Position numbers and translations under genes: made by a program. A model generated the notes under the pieces. The model worked only from the letters and a program-made list of their open reading frames with translations, was not told the origin of the DNA and did no database searches. From Bryobacterales bacterium (GTDB lineage Bacteria; Acidobacteriota; Terriglobia; Bryobacterales; Bryobacteraceae): a stretch of DNA of 64,000 nucleotides. Every line of letters starts with the position of its first letter. Position 1 is the stretch's first letter. Shown here piece after piece: positions 1-10,052 of the stretch. Where the stretch lies: NCBI GenBank assembly GCA_016721425.1, contig JADKID010000009.1:1-64000 (forward strand), read 5' to 3'.

Positions 1-584
1 AGTACGCCGACGCCAACCAGGACACCAAGACAGCGGCCGGCGATGTGCCCGCCGACCTCTATTGGGAGCGAATTACCTGGTTTTTGCAGCGTGTGGCGCC
101 CGTGGCCGCAGAGTACAAGGTGAAGATCGCCTGCCACCCGCACGACCCCGGCATGCCGCAGGGCAAAGGCTTCAAGGGCGTGGAGACGGTGCTTGGCTCC
201 GTGGACGGGCTCAAGCGATTCGTCTCGATCCATGAGAATCCGTATCACGGACTGAACTTCTGCCAGGGCACTGTGTCGGAGATGCTGGCCGACCCCAATG
301 CGGAGATCGGCACCGTGATCCGCTGGTTCGGGGTGCGAAAAAAGCTCTTCAACGTGCACTTTCGTAACATTTCTGGTCGTTTTTTGGACTTTAGAGAGAC
401 GTATCCGGACAACGGCGACGTGGACATGCTGGCGGCCCTACGGGCCTACAAAGAGGTGGGCTACGACGGAATGCTGATGCCGGACCACGTGCCCAAGGTG
501 GTGGGTGACGACGGCGGCAGACAATCATTCGCGTTCTGCTTCGGCTACATCCGCGCGTTGATGCAGGTGGTGGAGAGGGCTTAG
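1..584 (+). CDS. uxuA: Mannonate dehydratase, C-terminal part
   Basis: Mannonate dehydratase turns D-mannonate into 2-keto-3-deoxygluconate in hexuronate breakdown. The frame is open from base 3, so the gene begins before the window and only about the last 193 residues are visible. Family hallmarks seen are the metal-binding segment [10 protein letters not shown], the NVHFRNI strand and MLMPDHVP near the end, all typical of the TIM-barrel UxuA fold. It ends with TAG two bases before the stop of the reverse-strand neighbour, so the two genes converge. Confidence in the family is high. The missing N-terminus prevents any judgement on start or regulation. Confidence 0.93.
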   Translation, partial: YADANQDTKTAAGDVPADLYWERITWFLQRVAPVAAEYKVKIACHPHDPGMPQGKGFKGVETVLGSVDGLKRFVSIHENPYHGLNFCQGTVSEMLADPNAEIGTVIRWFGVRKKLFNVHFRNISGRFLDFRETYPDNGDVDMLAALRAYKEVGYDGMLMPDHVPKVVGDDGGRQSFAFCFGYIRALMQVVERA

Positions 585-586
585 AG

Positions 587-1984
587 TCAACGCGGTTCTG
601 GCTGCTCATTCAGCGTCAAAGTCAACTCAGCGCCAGCCGCGCCGATCAGCTTCAGCCGATTCGTTTGGTGGCTCGCGACCGCTCGCCCAATCACGTTCCC
701 AGGTTGCGGTTCCATCTTCTGCCAGGTTGCCGAGATGGTGTACTCGGTTCCTTCGCGCAGTTCGATGGACGCAAATCCATTCGAGTCCGTGAAGCCCGCC
801 CTACGGTTTTTCGGATTGTATGAATTCACCCAACCGTTCTGAGGATGGTCCACGGCAATGAGTGCAAAGTCGACTGGGCGTTTGTCGGGCCAGAGCACAC
901 GGATGCGGACCGTCACCTCCGACTGCTTGGGCGGGACAACAATGTCGATGCCTTCGACGCGCTTGCCATCGGCAACGACTACCGGCATCGCCCCGGTGTC
1001 GGTGGACGCAGCTGGGTGAAAGGTGGTCGGATAGGGGCCGTTTGTGCCGGGCTCCGCGCCAACTCCAACGATGTAACGGCCTGCGAGAAGCCTCGGGATT
1101 TCATAGCGCCCATCCTCGCCGGTGATCGCGGAGCGTACTGACTGCCGGCGGCTCTTGGCATCCTGCTCATACGCTCCGACCGGAATCCCAGCGACGGGAC
1201 TTCCATCCACACTCCTGACCGTGCCTGAGACCGTGGTATCCGGCCGCAGAATTACCGGGACCTCCACGCAACCTCGCTGCGGGATCACGATCTTGCCCGG
1301 AGCCTCGTATTCGCGGTATCGATCTTTGGACTCCACCTCGGCGCTGAGCCCGGGCTTCGAAATGGCAAGGCGGTACTCTCCGGGGGATAAGCCTCGCACC
1401 TCAAAGCGGCCCGAGTTTCCGGTTCGCATCGTCCAGTCTTTCGCGTCGGCCTTCAGAGAAATCTCCGCGCCCTCCACCAGGTTGTCGTCGCGCCAGGCTG
1501 TATTCCAGCCTTTGTAGAGACGCACGTTCCCAAAGAACAGGCCCGGCCCACCCAGGTAGGACGCCACCATCTGGCTGACTTCGGTATCTTCGGGTCGAAT
1601 CGTGCGCGACCCGGAACAACCTCCAGTGAAAACGACATTTGGATCGGAGGGCAAGGTTGAGCCGAAGATCAACATCCGCTGGCCCACTTTCAGTTCGAAA
1701 TAGCAGCTTGTGAAGATTGATGGGTTGACTCGAATCTCTCGCCCCCCTTCCGGTAGACCCCGGATGACGCTCTCTACGGAAAGGACGGCTTCCCGGCGCC
1801 CAAACCCTCGCCTCGGCCCTGAGGCATCGTCAGGCTCCGAGCCCTGTGTGACCATTCCGACAAAGGCCACTGTCGCGGTGGCGAGGAGTTCGCAGGTAGT
1901 GGGGACTCCTGCGCACGAGCAAGCTTGCGCAGCGAATGCCGTTGCCAACATCGCGGCCGTGAAGTTCGAGAAGACTCTCATCAC
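587..1984 (-). CDS. Secreted NTR/TIMP-like protein with carboxypeptidase-regulatory-like repeats
   Basis: A 465-residue exported protein. A signal peptide (residues 1 to about 21) ends so that the mature chain would begin near the Cys-Ser-Cys motif in AACSCAGVPTTCEL-type sequence; a cysteine at the mature N-terminus is typical of NTR/TIMP-like domains. Further cysteines sit in TSCYFEL and GGCSGS. From about residue 160 onward the sequence shows beta-sandwich features of carboxypeptidase regulatory-like modules (GRFEVRGLSPGEYRL, GRYEIPRLLAGRYIV). No catalytic motif is visible. It is probably a structural or binding protein of the envelope. The start MMRVF is followed directly by the hydrophobic core and is the natural choice. 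Confidence 0.7.
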   Translation of the reverse strand: MMRVFSNFTAAMLATAFAAQACSCAGVPTTCELLATATVAFVGMVTQGSEPDDASGPRRGFGRREAVLSVESVIRGLPEGGREIRVNPSIFTSCYFELKVGQRMLIFGSTLPSDPNVVFTGGCSGSRTIRPEDTEVSQMVASYLGGPGLFFGNVRLYKGWNTAWRDDNLVEGAEISLKADAKDWTMRTGNSGRFEVRGLSPGEYRLAISKPGLSAEVESKDRYREYEAPGKIVIPQRGCVEVPVILRPDTTVSGTVRSVDGSPVAGIPVGAYEQDAKSRRQSVRSAITGEDGRYEIPRLLAGRYIVGVGAEPGTNGPYPTTFHPAASTDTGAMPVVVADGKRVEGIDIVVPPKQSEVTVRIRVLWPDKRPVDFALIAVDHPQNGWVNSYNPKNRRAGFTDSNGFASIELREGTEYTISATWQKMEPQPGNVIGRAVASHQTNRLKLIGAAGAELTLTLNEQPEPR

Positions 1985-2124
1985 GAGGGGGTAGACGCCA
2001 GCCCGAGGGAGAAAGTTGCAGGACCGGACCAGTGTACCCGCGACAATTGCTGTGGATTTGGTTGTGAGAAGGCTGTATCACCCCGCCTTTTGTCCCAGCC
2101 ACGAACCCAGCACTGGTAGCGGCG

Positions 2125-2463
2125 TCAATCGTAGCCATAGAACTCTTCGTTACCCATCTCGGTGACCGTTCCGTCCCGGTGCTTGTAGAAGCCATGAAGA
2201 GCAACGCCTTTGAACATCGGAAGCCGTTCAAACGCATTGATGAAACCCTGGACGACGACCTTCAGCTGATCACCCTCGCACTGCTCGACAACAACCCCCA
2301 CTTGACCCTTGCGGTTGCCAACGACCACCTCCATCGTCGGCTCGTCTGCCAGCCGAGCTAACTGGTCGTAGGGCAGCGCGCGAAGGATTCGGCCCCTCTC
2401 TTCGACCATCCCGGTGAACGTCTCGGCTTCGTCCCGGCGCTTCTGTAGAAACCTGAATCGCAT
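2125..2463 (-). CDS. Conserved hypothetical protein, 112 aa
   Basis: I do not recognise this family. The protein is charged and soluble, with no signal peptide or membrane segment. It begins MRFRFLQKRRDEAETFTG and has a beta-rich middle (MEVVVGNRKGQVGVVVEQ) and an aromatic C-terminal tail (EEFYGYD). It lies 28 bases downstream of a secreted hypothetical protein on the same strand, so the two may be co-transcribed. Composition matches the surrounding genes. The 140 bases between its stop and the next reverse-strand gene hold nothing recognisable. Confidence 0.55.
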   Translation of the reverse strand: MRFRFLQKRRDEAETFTGMVEERGRILRALPYDQLARLADEPTMEVVVGNRKGQVGVVVEQCEGDQLKVVVQGFINAFERLPMFKGVALHGFYKHRDGTVTEMGNEEFYGYD

Positions 2464-2491
2464 CCTAACTTCTCCACGCTCCGCCGCTTCG

Positions 2492-3001
2492 TCAGCTCTT
2501 GCAGTCCGGGCAATCGCCGCAGCACATCGAATTCAGTATTCTGTCGAAATCGGCAGCGGCTTCGGGGGATACCCCTGCGTACGTGGCGAAGCCAAACGGG
2601 ATCCGGGTATGCCGCCACCTTCGACCGTCCGACGCAGTGCCACTCCAATCCATCCCTTCGACGTGGCCCTGACAACTCCACGGGTGCGCCGTCCATTGGA
2701 TCGCCGAATCGCTCAGTGCGTGAGGCGACTCTCCGCCGACCAGACCTCCGAACATAAACTTGAGCCAGACTCTGTCTCGCTCCGGCCCGTATCGAACAAA
2801 GTACTCCACGTAGTCCACATCCGCGACTTTCCTGACCCTGGCGAAGCGGGGCACGTGGAACTCCACAAGCCTCAAGTTTGAAACGATGCGGCGCCCGCCT
2901 CTGTGAGAGTTGGCGCAGCGGCTGAGGACGGCAGGCCCATCGGCCCGCGCCTGTCCGATGGCTGCGGCAATCAGCGTGGCGGCGATCGCTAAAGCTCTCA
3001 T
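2492..3001 (-). CDS. Secreted hypothetical protein, cysteine-containing, 169 aa
   Basis: Residues 1-20 form a clear Sec signal peptide (MRALAIAATLIAAAIGQARA, cleavage after ARA). The mature protein has a Trp/Tyr-rich middle and ends with a cysteine cluster, SMCCGDCPDCKS, that could bind metal or form disulfides. I recognise no enzyme motif. The gene diverges from DNA polymerase IV, with 71 bases between the starts, and is followed after 28 bases by another reverse-strand hypothetical gene. Confidence 0.6.
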   Translation of the reverse strand: MRALAIAATLIAAAIGQARADGPAVLSRCANSHRGGRRIVSNLRLVEFHVPRFARVRKVADVDYVEYFVRYGPERDRVWLKFMFGGLVGGESPHALSDSAIQWTAHPWSCQGHVEGMDWSGTASDGRRWRHTRIPFGFATYAGVSPEAAADFDRILNSMCCGDCPDCKS

Positions 3002-3072
3002 ACTCCCGTGCCTTCATACTACTCCGGGGCAGAAGGAGACGGCAGTGGGTATGCTGGTACAGACCGGGAGCA

Positions 3073-4317
3073 ATGCGCACAATCTTCCACGTCGACATGG
3101 ACGCCTTCTTCGTCTCCGTTGAAGAGCTATTCGACCCGTCGCTGAAGGGCAAGGCGGTCGTCGTTGGGGGCCAGCGGGACCAGCGCGGCGTCGTCTCGGC
3201 CGCTTCCTATGAGGCCCGCAAGTTCGGGGTCCACTCCGCCCTGCCTCTGCGCACCGCCGCTCAGCGATGCCCGCACGCCATCTTTCTGGACGGCCATCCA
3301 GAGAGGTATCGGGAGTACTCGCACAAAGTCCACGACGTGCTCACCCACTTCTCGCCCAAGGTCGAGATGGCCTCCGTGGACGAAGCCTACATGGACCTCA
3401 CCGGCACGGAGCGCCTCTTCGGGCCGCCGCTGCGGGCCGCCCATCTCCTGCACGATCAGATGAAGCGCGACACCGGCCTGAACTGCTCGGTTGGCATCTC
3501 CGTCTCGCGCATGGTGGCCAAGGTCGCCTCAGACCAGGCCAAGCCCAACGGCATCCTCTTTGTCCAGCCCGGTCTGGAGGCCGCCTTCCTGGCCCCGCTC
3601 GACGTCCGCCGCATTCCTGGCGTCGGCAAAGTGGCCGAGCAGAAGCTCAATGAAATCGGGATCCGCAAGGTGGGCGATCTGGCCCGCCTGGAGGAGAACT
3701 TCCTCTTCCGGCGCTTCGGCCAGTGGGGCCTCGCCCTGGCCGGCAAGTCACGCGGGGCCGACGCCGGCGCGTGGTTCGATAGCGATATCGGCGAAGGCGA
3801 GGACCCCAAGTCCATCAGTCACGAGCACACATTCAATAAAGACACAGCCGACTCCGTCTTCATCGAATCCACGCTCGCGCATCTCGCAGAAAAGGTCGCG
3901 CGCCGGCTCCGGGACCACCACTTCCATGCGCGCACCGTCCACCTGCGCCTGCGCTACTCGGACTTCACCACCATCACCCGATCCCACTCTCTCGGCAGCG
4001 CCACGCAGCTCGATCACGAGCTCATCGCCGAATCCCGCGCCCTCTTCCGGGCCGCCTGGAAAACCGGCGCCAAGGTGCGGCTCATCGGCATGGGCGTCTC
4101 CGGCTTCGAGCTCAGCGAGGGCCAACTGGGCCTGCTGGACGCCGATAAGAACGAGCGCGCCAAAAAGGCCACTGCCGCCGTGGACAAGATCCGGGACAAA
4201 TTTGGGGAAAAGAGCATCAAGCTGGCCGTCGGCATGCCCGGCGATCACGCGGAGCGGGTCCACGAGAATCCGGTGGGCCTCCCCGGCAAGCAGCCCAAGC
4301 CCAAAGGGTCACTCTGA
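3073..4317 (+). CDS. dinB: DNA polymerase IV (Y-family)
   Basis: Error-prone translesion polymerase of 414 residues. The three metal-binding carboxylates are at the canonical positions: D8 in FHVDMDAFF, and D103 and E104 in ASVDEAYMDLTG. The helix-hairpin-helix thumb (RRIPGVGKVAEQKLNEIGI) and the little-finger domain follow, and the length matches the E. coli enzyme plus a C-terminal extension of about 60 residues rich in Lys and Ala. A GGGAG purine stretch lies just before the ATG at 3073. The 3' end overlaps the convergent MFS gene by 9 bases. No LexA-type operator could be recognised upstream. Confidence 0.97.
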   Translation: MRTIFHVDMDAFFVSVEELFDPSLKGKAVVVGGQRDQRGVVSAASYEARKFGVHSALPLRTAAQRCPHAIFLDGHPERYREYSHKVHDVLTHFSPKVEMASVDEAYMDLTGTERLFGPPLRAAHLLHDQMKRDTGLNCSVGISVSRMVAKVASDQAKPNGILFVQPGLEAAFLAPLDVRRIPGVGKVAEQKLNEIGIRKVGDLARLEENFLFRRFGQWGLALAGKSRGADAGAWFDSDIGEGEDPKSISHEHTFNKDTADSVFIESTLAHLAEKVARRLRDHHFHARTVHLRLRYSDFTTITRSHSLGSATQLDHELIAESRALFRAAWKTGAKVRLIGMGVSGFELSEGQLGLLDADKNERAKKATAAVDKIRDKFGEKSIKLAVGMPGDHAERVHENPVGLPGKQPKPKGSL

Positions 4318-5499
4318 AGTGCGGGTGGCCTGCACGGACCACCAGAGCGCCAGCACGGTCCAGCCCAAGCCAGCCCAGTAGGGTGCAGCCGGCCCGATCC
4401 TATCGAACAGCAACCCCGCCCACACAGGCCCGATCACTCGCGTCAGGCTCCCAACCGATTGCGCCGTCCCCAGCAGGACGCCCTGCTCCTTGGCCATGGC
4501 TCGCCGCGAAATCAGACCAGTGAGCGCCGGCCCGGCCAAACCGAAGCCCAGGGCGGTGAAGCCCACCGCCAAATACAGCATCCACAGCGCGCTCGATTCC
4601 GCGATAATGACAAACCCGATGCCAAATATCACCGCGCCATAGATCACCAGTTTGGCTTCACCCAGCCGCGGCGCCAGTTTCCGCAGCAGCAACCCCTGCG
4701 TCAGCGCCGCCATCACGCCCAGGAACGAAAAGAGAAGCGCGTTGTGGGCCGCATCCAACCCGAAGCGCGCGTGAGTGAAGACCGCGAAATTCGTCTGCAA
4801 GCCCGACATACCAAAGCTCAGCGCGAAGGTGGCCAGCATCAATCCACGGTAGGCCGGCTTGCCCAGCGCAGAGCGGATCTGAACAAACGGATTCACATCG
4901 CGCCACTGCATCAACGCAGTTTGGCGCACACCGATATGCAGCGACTCCTTCAACAGGATGCTGGCCACGGCCAGGGTCACCAGCGACAGCGCACCTGCCG
5001 CGAATGCCGGAGCCTGCAGGCTGATCTTGCTCAAGGCGCCGCCCATCGCCGGCCCCAGGATGAAGCCCAGGCCGAACGCCGCTCCGATCAGGCCGAAGTT
5101 CTTCGCCCGGTCCGCCGGCGCAGAAACGTCGGCGATGTACGCCTGTGCCGTGGAGATGGACCCACCGGCGAATCCGGCCAGCACCCGGGCCAGAAATAGC
5201 ATCTCCAGCGAGCCGGCCCAGCCGAAGAGAAAATACCCCAGGGCCGTCCCCATCAGGCACAGCAACAGCACGGGCCGCCGGCCCACACGGTCTGACCACA
5301 CGCCCAGGAGCGGGCTGGCCGCGAATTGGGCCGCCGAAAATGCCAGCGCCAGCAGCCCCACGGTCAACGCGTCCGTTCTGTACGGCTGCACAACGTAAGG
5401 CAGCACGGGGACCAGAATGCCGGCCCCCATCAGGTCCAGAAAAACGATGAGAAAGATGACGCCGAGCGCCCCCTTTGGCGGCGCGGTGGGAGAGTTCAC
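4309..5499 (-). CDS. MFS transporter, TetA/multidrug type
   Basis: A 396-residue inner-membrane protein with about 12 hydrophobic segments. The N-terminal half carries MFS motif A ([14 protein letters not shown]) between segments 2 and 3, and motif C-like glycines follow ([17 protein letters not shown]), the pattern of drug:proton antiporters related to TetA. It begins 12 bases after the outer-membrane factor gene of the RND cluster, so it is probably the last gene of a four-gene efflux operon. The substrate cannot be told from sequence. Its stop overlaps the convergent dinB. Confidence 0.88.
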   Translation of the reverse strand: MNSPTAPPKGALGVIFLIVFLDLMGAGILVPVLPYVVQPYRTDALTVGLLALAFSAAQFAASPLLGVWSDRVGRRPVLLLCLMGTALGYFLFGWAGSLEMLFLARVLAGFAGGSISTAQAYIADVSAPADRAKNFGLIGAAFGLGFILGPAMGGALSKISLQAPAFAAGALSLVTLAVASILLKESLHIGVRQTALMQWRDVNPFVQIRSALGKPAYRGLMLATFALSFGMSGLQTNFAVFTHARFGLDAAHNALLFSFLGVMAALTQGLLLRKLAPRLGEAKLVIYGAVIFGIGFVIIAESSALWMLYLAVGFTALGFGLAGPALTGLISRRAMAKEQGVLLGTAQSVGSLTRVIGPVWAGLLFDRIGPAAPYWAGLGWTVLALWWSVQATRTSE

Positions 5500-5511
5500 C
5501 CCCTTATGGTC

Positions 5512-6879
5512 TCACTGTTGCCAGCCACCGCCCAACGCTTTGTACAGCGTGACCAGCGAGACCAGTTCGTCCCTCTTTGCCTGAGCCAGTTGTTGCTCGG
5601 CGGCCAGCCTCTGCCGCTCCGTGTCCAGCACCTCCAGATAGCTGGTCACGCCCCCACGGTACCGCAGTCCCGAAAGACGGCTCTGATCCCGCAGCGTGTT
5701 CGCAAACAGCTCCTGTTGGGTCCGGAACTCCTTCGACTTCTGGTAGCCGATCAGGGCATCACTCACTTCGCGGAACGCCTGGTTGACCGCCTTTTGGTAG
5801 CCGATCACCAATTGCTCCTTCTGCGCCTGCGCCAGCTTGTAGTTGCCCATCCGGCGGCCCGCGTCAAAGATGGGCAGATCCACCGTCCCACCCAGGCTGT
5901 ATGCAGGGCCTGTCTTGGAGATCAGGCCGAAGAGGTCCGTCGTCTGATAGCCACCGCCGCCCGTCAGGCTGATGGACGGGAAGAATAGCGCCTTCGCCGC
6001 GCCCACTCGCGCGTTGGCCGCCACCAGCTGCTGCTCGGCCACCCGCAGATCCGGCCGCCGGGCCAGCAGCTCAGAGGGCAGTCCAGCCGGTACCGCCGGC
6101 GGTTGCGCTTGCTCCGCCAGGGACTTCCCGCGGACCACTGGTCCCGGCTGCTTGCCCAGCAGGAACTGAATCAGGTTCTCGGTCTGCTCGGCTGCGCGCT
6201 CCAGTTGCGCCGCGTTGCCCTGCGCCGCGGCCACCAAGCTCGTGGATTGATCCACCTCCAGCATGGTACCCACGCCGCCCACCTGCCGCGCTTTCACCAG
6301 CCGCAGCGAGTCCTTGCGCGCCGTCAGCGAGGCGTTCACATACTCCAGTTCCAAGTCATATTCGCGCAGGTTAAAGTACGCCGACGCCACCTGCGCCACC
6401 AGCGACTGCAACACCGCCGCCTGATTTTCCTTGGATGCCAGCAGGTTGGCCCGCTGCGCCTCGTTCGCCCGCCGCAGCTTGCCGAAGAGATCCAGCTCCC
6501 AACTCACCGCGCCAAAGACGCCCAGCGCCGATTGCGTTGGCGAGTTCGACCCCTGCCGCGTCCCCGAGCCCTGCGCGTTCAACTGCGGGAATACCGCCGC
6601 CCGCGTCACCGCCAACTGTCCCTCTGCCTCCAGCACACGCTGCGCTGCGATCCGCACGTCGTAGTTGGCCTGGATCGCTTCCTGGATCAGCCCGCGCAAT
6701 ACGTCGTCCTGGAAGATGTCAAACCACTTCGCTTCGCCCAGGGAAGCCGCCTGAGCCGCCGCGTCCGCCGCACGGAACTGCGGCGGCGCTGCCACGTCGG
6801 GCCGCTTGTAGTTAGGGCCCACTTTGCAGCCCGCCAGCATCGCCGCGCACACGGCGCCCATCACAATTTGCCGCCGCAT
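5512..6879 (-). CDS. RND efflux outer-membrane factor lipoprotein (NodT/OprM family)
   Basis: A 455-residue outer-membrane channel protein of tripartite efflux pumps. A lipobox MLAGC puts the lipidated cysteine at residue 18, followed by the family signature KVGPNYKRPDV. Two OEP repeats with long helices follow, including SYLEVLDTERQRLAAEQQLAQAK near the C-terminus (periplasmic coiled coil). The start overlaps the last base of the upstream RND pump gene, showing translational coupling. It would connect the inner-membrane pump and the adaptor to the outside, which fits a diderm organism. Confidence 0.95.
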   Translation of the reverse strand: MRRQIVMGAVCAAMLAGCKVGPNYKRPDVAAPPQFRAADAAAQAASLGEAKWFDIFQDDVLRGLIQEAIQANYDVRIAAQRVLEAEGQLAVTRAAVFPQLNAQGSGTRQGSNSPTQSALGVFGAVSWELDLFGKLRRANEAQRANLLASKENQAAVLQSLVAQVASAYFNLREYDLELEYVNASLTARKDSLRLVKARQVGGVGTMLEVDQSTSLVAAAQGNAAQLERAAEQTENLIQFLLGKQPGPVVRGKSLAEQAQPPAVPAGLPSELLARRPDLRVAEQQLVAANARVGAAKALFFPSISLTGGGGYQTTDLFGLISKTGPAYSLGGTVDLPIFDAGRRMGNYKLAQAQKEQLVIGYQKAVNQAFREVSDALIGYQKSKEFRTQQELFANTLRDQSRLSGLRYRGGVTSYLEVLDTERQRLAAEQQLAQAKRDELVSLVTLYKALGGGWQQ

Positions 6880-9800
6880 CAGTGCGCCCCCCCTTCCAGA
6901 ACCGGCGCTCCGCCTGGCTTGCCCTCGGCTGCCTTCGAGTTGCCGCCGAACTTGTATGCCAGGCCCTGCACCAACACGTATAACATCGGGATGAAGAACA
7001 GCCCGACGGTGGAGGCCATCAGCATGCCGGCGAACACCGAGAGCCCGATGCTCACCCGCGCCGCCGCGCCCGCACCGCTCGCAATTACCAGCGGGATCAC
7101 GCCCAGGATGAAGGCCAGCGCCGTCATCATAATGGGGCGGAAGCGCTGCCGGGCGCCCTCTCGCGCCGCGTCGATCAGGCTCAGCCCCTGCTTCTCGTGG
7201 TTCTCCTTGGCGAACTCCACAATCAGAATGGCGTTCTTGGCCGCCAGCCCCATCAACGCCACAATGCCGATCTGCACATAGACGTTGTTGTCCAGGCCCA
7301 CCAGCCAGATGCCGAGAAATGCGCCAAATACGCAGACTGGCAGCCCCAGCAACACGGAGAACGGCACGGCCCAGCTCTCATACTGCGCCGCCAGCACGAG
7401 GAAGACGAAGATCATTGCCATGCCGAAGATCGGCCCCTGCGATCCGCCCGCTTCCTTCTCCTGATAGGCGACGCCCGTCCATTGGAACCCGAATCCCTGT
7501 GGCAGTTCCGTCTTGGCCAGCGTCTCCATCGCCTCAATCGCCTGGCCGGACGACACCCCGGGCGCATTGGAACCACTAATTTCAGAGGTCCGGAACATGT
7601 TGAACCGCTGCAGAAGATCCGGCCCGGATGTCATCTCGATGTCGCTGATTGTCGACATCGGCACCATCGAGCCGTCGCCGCTGCGCAGGTAGATGTCGTT
7701 GATGCTCTCCGGGGTCCGCCGGAACTCAGGCTCAGCCTGAATCATCGTTTTATAGGTGCGGCCGAACAGATTGAAGTCGTTCACCTGAAGCCCGCCCAGG
7801 TATACCTGCAAGCCCTGGAAGACCTGCCCCAGCGGCACGTCGAGGGTGCGGATCTTGTCGCGGTCCAGGTTCAGCTTCACCTGCGGAACCGTGGTGCGGT
7901 ACCCACTGTAGAGGCCGGTAATCCGCGGATCGCCCGCTACCGCCTGCAGGAACTTCTGGCTGGTCTCGTAGAGCTCCTGCGGGCTGCGGCCCGTCTGGTC
8001 CTGTAACTCGAACTGAAAGCCTCCGGCGTTGCCCAAGCCCGGCACGGGCGGGGGTGGGAAGGCGAGCACAACAGCCTCGGGGTATTTCGAGAACTTGCCT
8101 CCCACCGCTTTCAAGATCGCACCGAGCCCTTCCTCCTTGCTCTTCCGCTCACCCCATGGTTTCAACATCACGATGAGCGAAGCATTATTGGACGTATAGG
8201 CGCTGGTCATCAGGTTGAGGCCGCCCAGCGTGAGCACCTCCTGAATGCCCGGCACTGTCTTCAGGTCCTGCTCAGCGCGCTTCAGCAAGTCGTCCGTCCG
8301 CTCCATGGATGCGCCATCCGGCAAGGTAAACGCGGCGAAGAAATAGCCCTGGTCCTCATAGGGCACAAAGCCCGAAGGCAGCGCGTTCATGAGCGCGCCC
8401 GCGCCGCCCCAGAGGCCGGCCAGGCATACCAGCGCGATGGCGATACGCCGCAGAAAGAATCCCACTCCGCCGAGGTAGCCGCCGGTGATCTTCGCGAACA
8501 GGCTGTTGAACCCGCGCAGGAAGGCGCCCACGGGCCCCCGGATCTCCTTCCGCGGCCGCAGGAGCATGCCGCACAGAGCAGGGGTCAGGGTCAGCGCCAC
8601 CACGGCCGACAGCATCACCGATATCGAGATGGTGATGGCGAACTGTTTGTACAGCTGCCCTACCAGTCCGCCCATGAACGACACAGGAACAAACACCGCG
8701 CAGAGCACCAGCGCAATAGCCACCACAGGGCCGCTCACCTCATCCATTGCCTTCTCGGTGGCCTGGATGGGAGTGAGCCCATGCTCGATGTGATGCTCCA
8801 CCGCCTCTACGACGACGATGGCGTCATCCACCACGATGCCCACTGCCAGCACGATGGCCAGCATCGTCAATGTGTTGATGGAGAACCCCAGAACGACAAA
8901 CGCCGCGAAGGTACCCACCAATGAAACCGGCACCGCCAGCATGGGAATGAACGTGGCCCGGATATTGCCCAGGAAGATGAACACCACAATCAGCACCAGG
9001 ATGATGGCGTCACGCAAGGCGTGGAACACTTCGTCGATGGCCACTTTGACGAACTCGGTGGAATCCATCGAGATTCTGTATTCCAGCCCAGGCGGGAAGC
9101 TCTCTTTTGCCTTTTCCAGCGAAGCGCGCACCTGTTCCGCCGTGTTGATCGCATTGGCTCCCGGCAACTGGTATACGATGATCAGCGTGGACGGGATGCC
9201 GTCCTTGCGGCCGAAGCTCGAATAGCTCTTGCCGGAGAGTTCCGCCCGGGCCACGTCTTTCATGCGAAGGATGGAGCCGTCGGGCAGCGTTCGCACGATG
9301 ATGTTGTCGAACTCCCGCTCGTCGGTCAGCCGGCCCTTCACATTGACCGAGTACTGAAACTGCGTGCCTGCCTTGGCCGGCGGTTGCCCCACCTGGCCAG
9401 CAGCGGCCACGACGTTCTGATCCTTGATTACGCTCGCCAGATCGCCAGCCGTCAAACCCAGCTTGGCTAGTTTGTCTGGACGAACCCAGAAACGCATCGC
9501 ATAGTCGCGCTGGCCCACGATCATCGTCGAACCAACACCGGACGTCCTCGCGATGGTGTCTACCAGATTGATGGAGGCGTAGTTGGAGAGAAACGTCTCG
9601 TCAAAAGACCGGTCCGGCGAATACAGCCCGATCACCATCAGCATGTCGGGCGACTGCTTCTTGACCGAGATGCCGGCCTGCACCGCTTCCGCCGGCAGGC
9701 TGGCCTGCGCCTTGCCCACGCGGTTGTTGATGTCCACGTTGGCGAGGTCGAGATTGGTGCCCACTTTGAAGGTGCACGTCAGCACGTAGCGGCCGTCGCT

Positions 9801-10049
9801 GGACGACTTCGAGGACATATAGATCATGCCCTCGGCGCCGTTGACCTGCGCCTCCACGTTGGTCGCAATGGATTGCTCCACCGTCTCGGCGTTGGCACCC
9901 GGATACACGATCTCCACCGAGATGGTGGGCGGAGAAATCTGCGGATACTGGGCGATGGGGAGCTGCGAGATGCTCAGTCCGCCCGCGATCAAGATGATCA
10001 GGGAGATCACGATCGCGAAGACGGGGCGATGGATGAAGAATTTCGCCAT
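6879..10049 (-). CDS. RND multidrug efflux permease, HAE1 family (AcrB/MexB-like)
   Basis: A 1056-residue proton-driven inner-membrane pump. It has the standard start MAKFFIHRPVFAIVISL, the duplicated arrangement of one plus five plus one plus five membrane helices, and the paired aspartates of helix 4 (VGIVVDDAIVVVEAVEH) needed for proton relay. The second half contains GLAAKNAILIVEFAKE. Length matches AcrB (about 1050). The gene lies three bases after the adaptor and overlaps the outer-membrane factor by one base, forming one transcription unit. Drug range cannot be predicted from this sequence. Confidence 0.97.
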   Translation of the reverse strand: MAKFFIHRPVFAIVISLIILIAGGLSISQLPIAQYPQISPPTISVEIVYPGANAETVEQSIATNVEAQVNGAEGMIYMSSKSSSDGRYVLTCTFKVGTNLDLANVDINNRVGKAQASLPAEAVQAGISVKKQSPDMLMVIGLYSPDRSFDETFLSNYASINLVDTIARTSGVGSTMIVGQRDYAMRFWVRPDKLAKLGLTAGDLASVIKDQNVVAAAGQVGQPPAKAGTQFQYSVNVKGRLTDEREFDNIIVRTLPDGSILRMKDVARAELSGKSYSSFGRKDGIPSTLIIVYQLPGANAINTAEQVRASLEKAKESFPPGLEYRISMDSTEFVKVAIDEVFHALRDAIILVLIVVFIFLGNIRATFIPMLAVPVSLVGTFAAFVVLGFSINTLTMLAIVLAVGIVVDDAIVVVEAVEHHIEHGLTPIQATEKAMDEVSGPVVAIALVLCAVFVPVSFMGGLVGQLYKQFAITISISVMLSAVVALTLTPALCGMLLRPRKEIRGPVGAFLRGFNSLFAKITGGYLGGVGFFLRRIAIALVCLAGLWGGAGALMNALPSGFVPYEDQGYFFAAFTLPDGASMERTDDLLKRAEQDLKTVPGIQEVLTLGGLNLMTSAYTSNNASLIVMLKPWGERKSKEEGLGAILKAVGGKFSKYPEAVVLAFPPPPVPGLGNAGGFQFELQDQTGRSPQELYETSQKFLQAVAGDPRITGLYSGYRTTVPQVKLNLDRDKIRTLDVPLGQVFQGLQVYLGGLQVNDFNLFGRTYKTMIQAEPEFRRTPESINDIYLRSGDGSMVPMSTISDIEMTSGPDLLQRFNMFRTSEISGSNAPGVSSGQAIEAMETLAKTELPQGFGFQWTGVAYQEKEAGGSQGPIFGMAMIFVFLVLAAQYESWAVPFSVLLGLPVCVFGAFLGIWLVGLDNNVYVQIGIVALMGLAAKNAILIVEFAKENHEKQGLSLIDAAREGARQRFRPIMMTALAFILGVIPLVIASGAGAAARVSIGLSVFAGMLMASTVGLFFIPMLYVLVQGLAYKFGGNSKAAEGKPGGAPVLEGGAH

Positions 10050-10052
10050 ACT

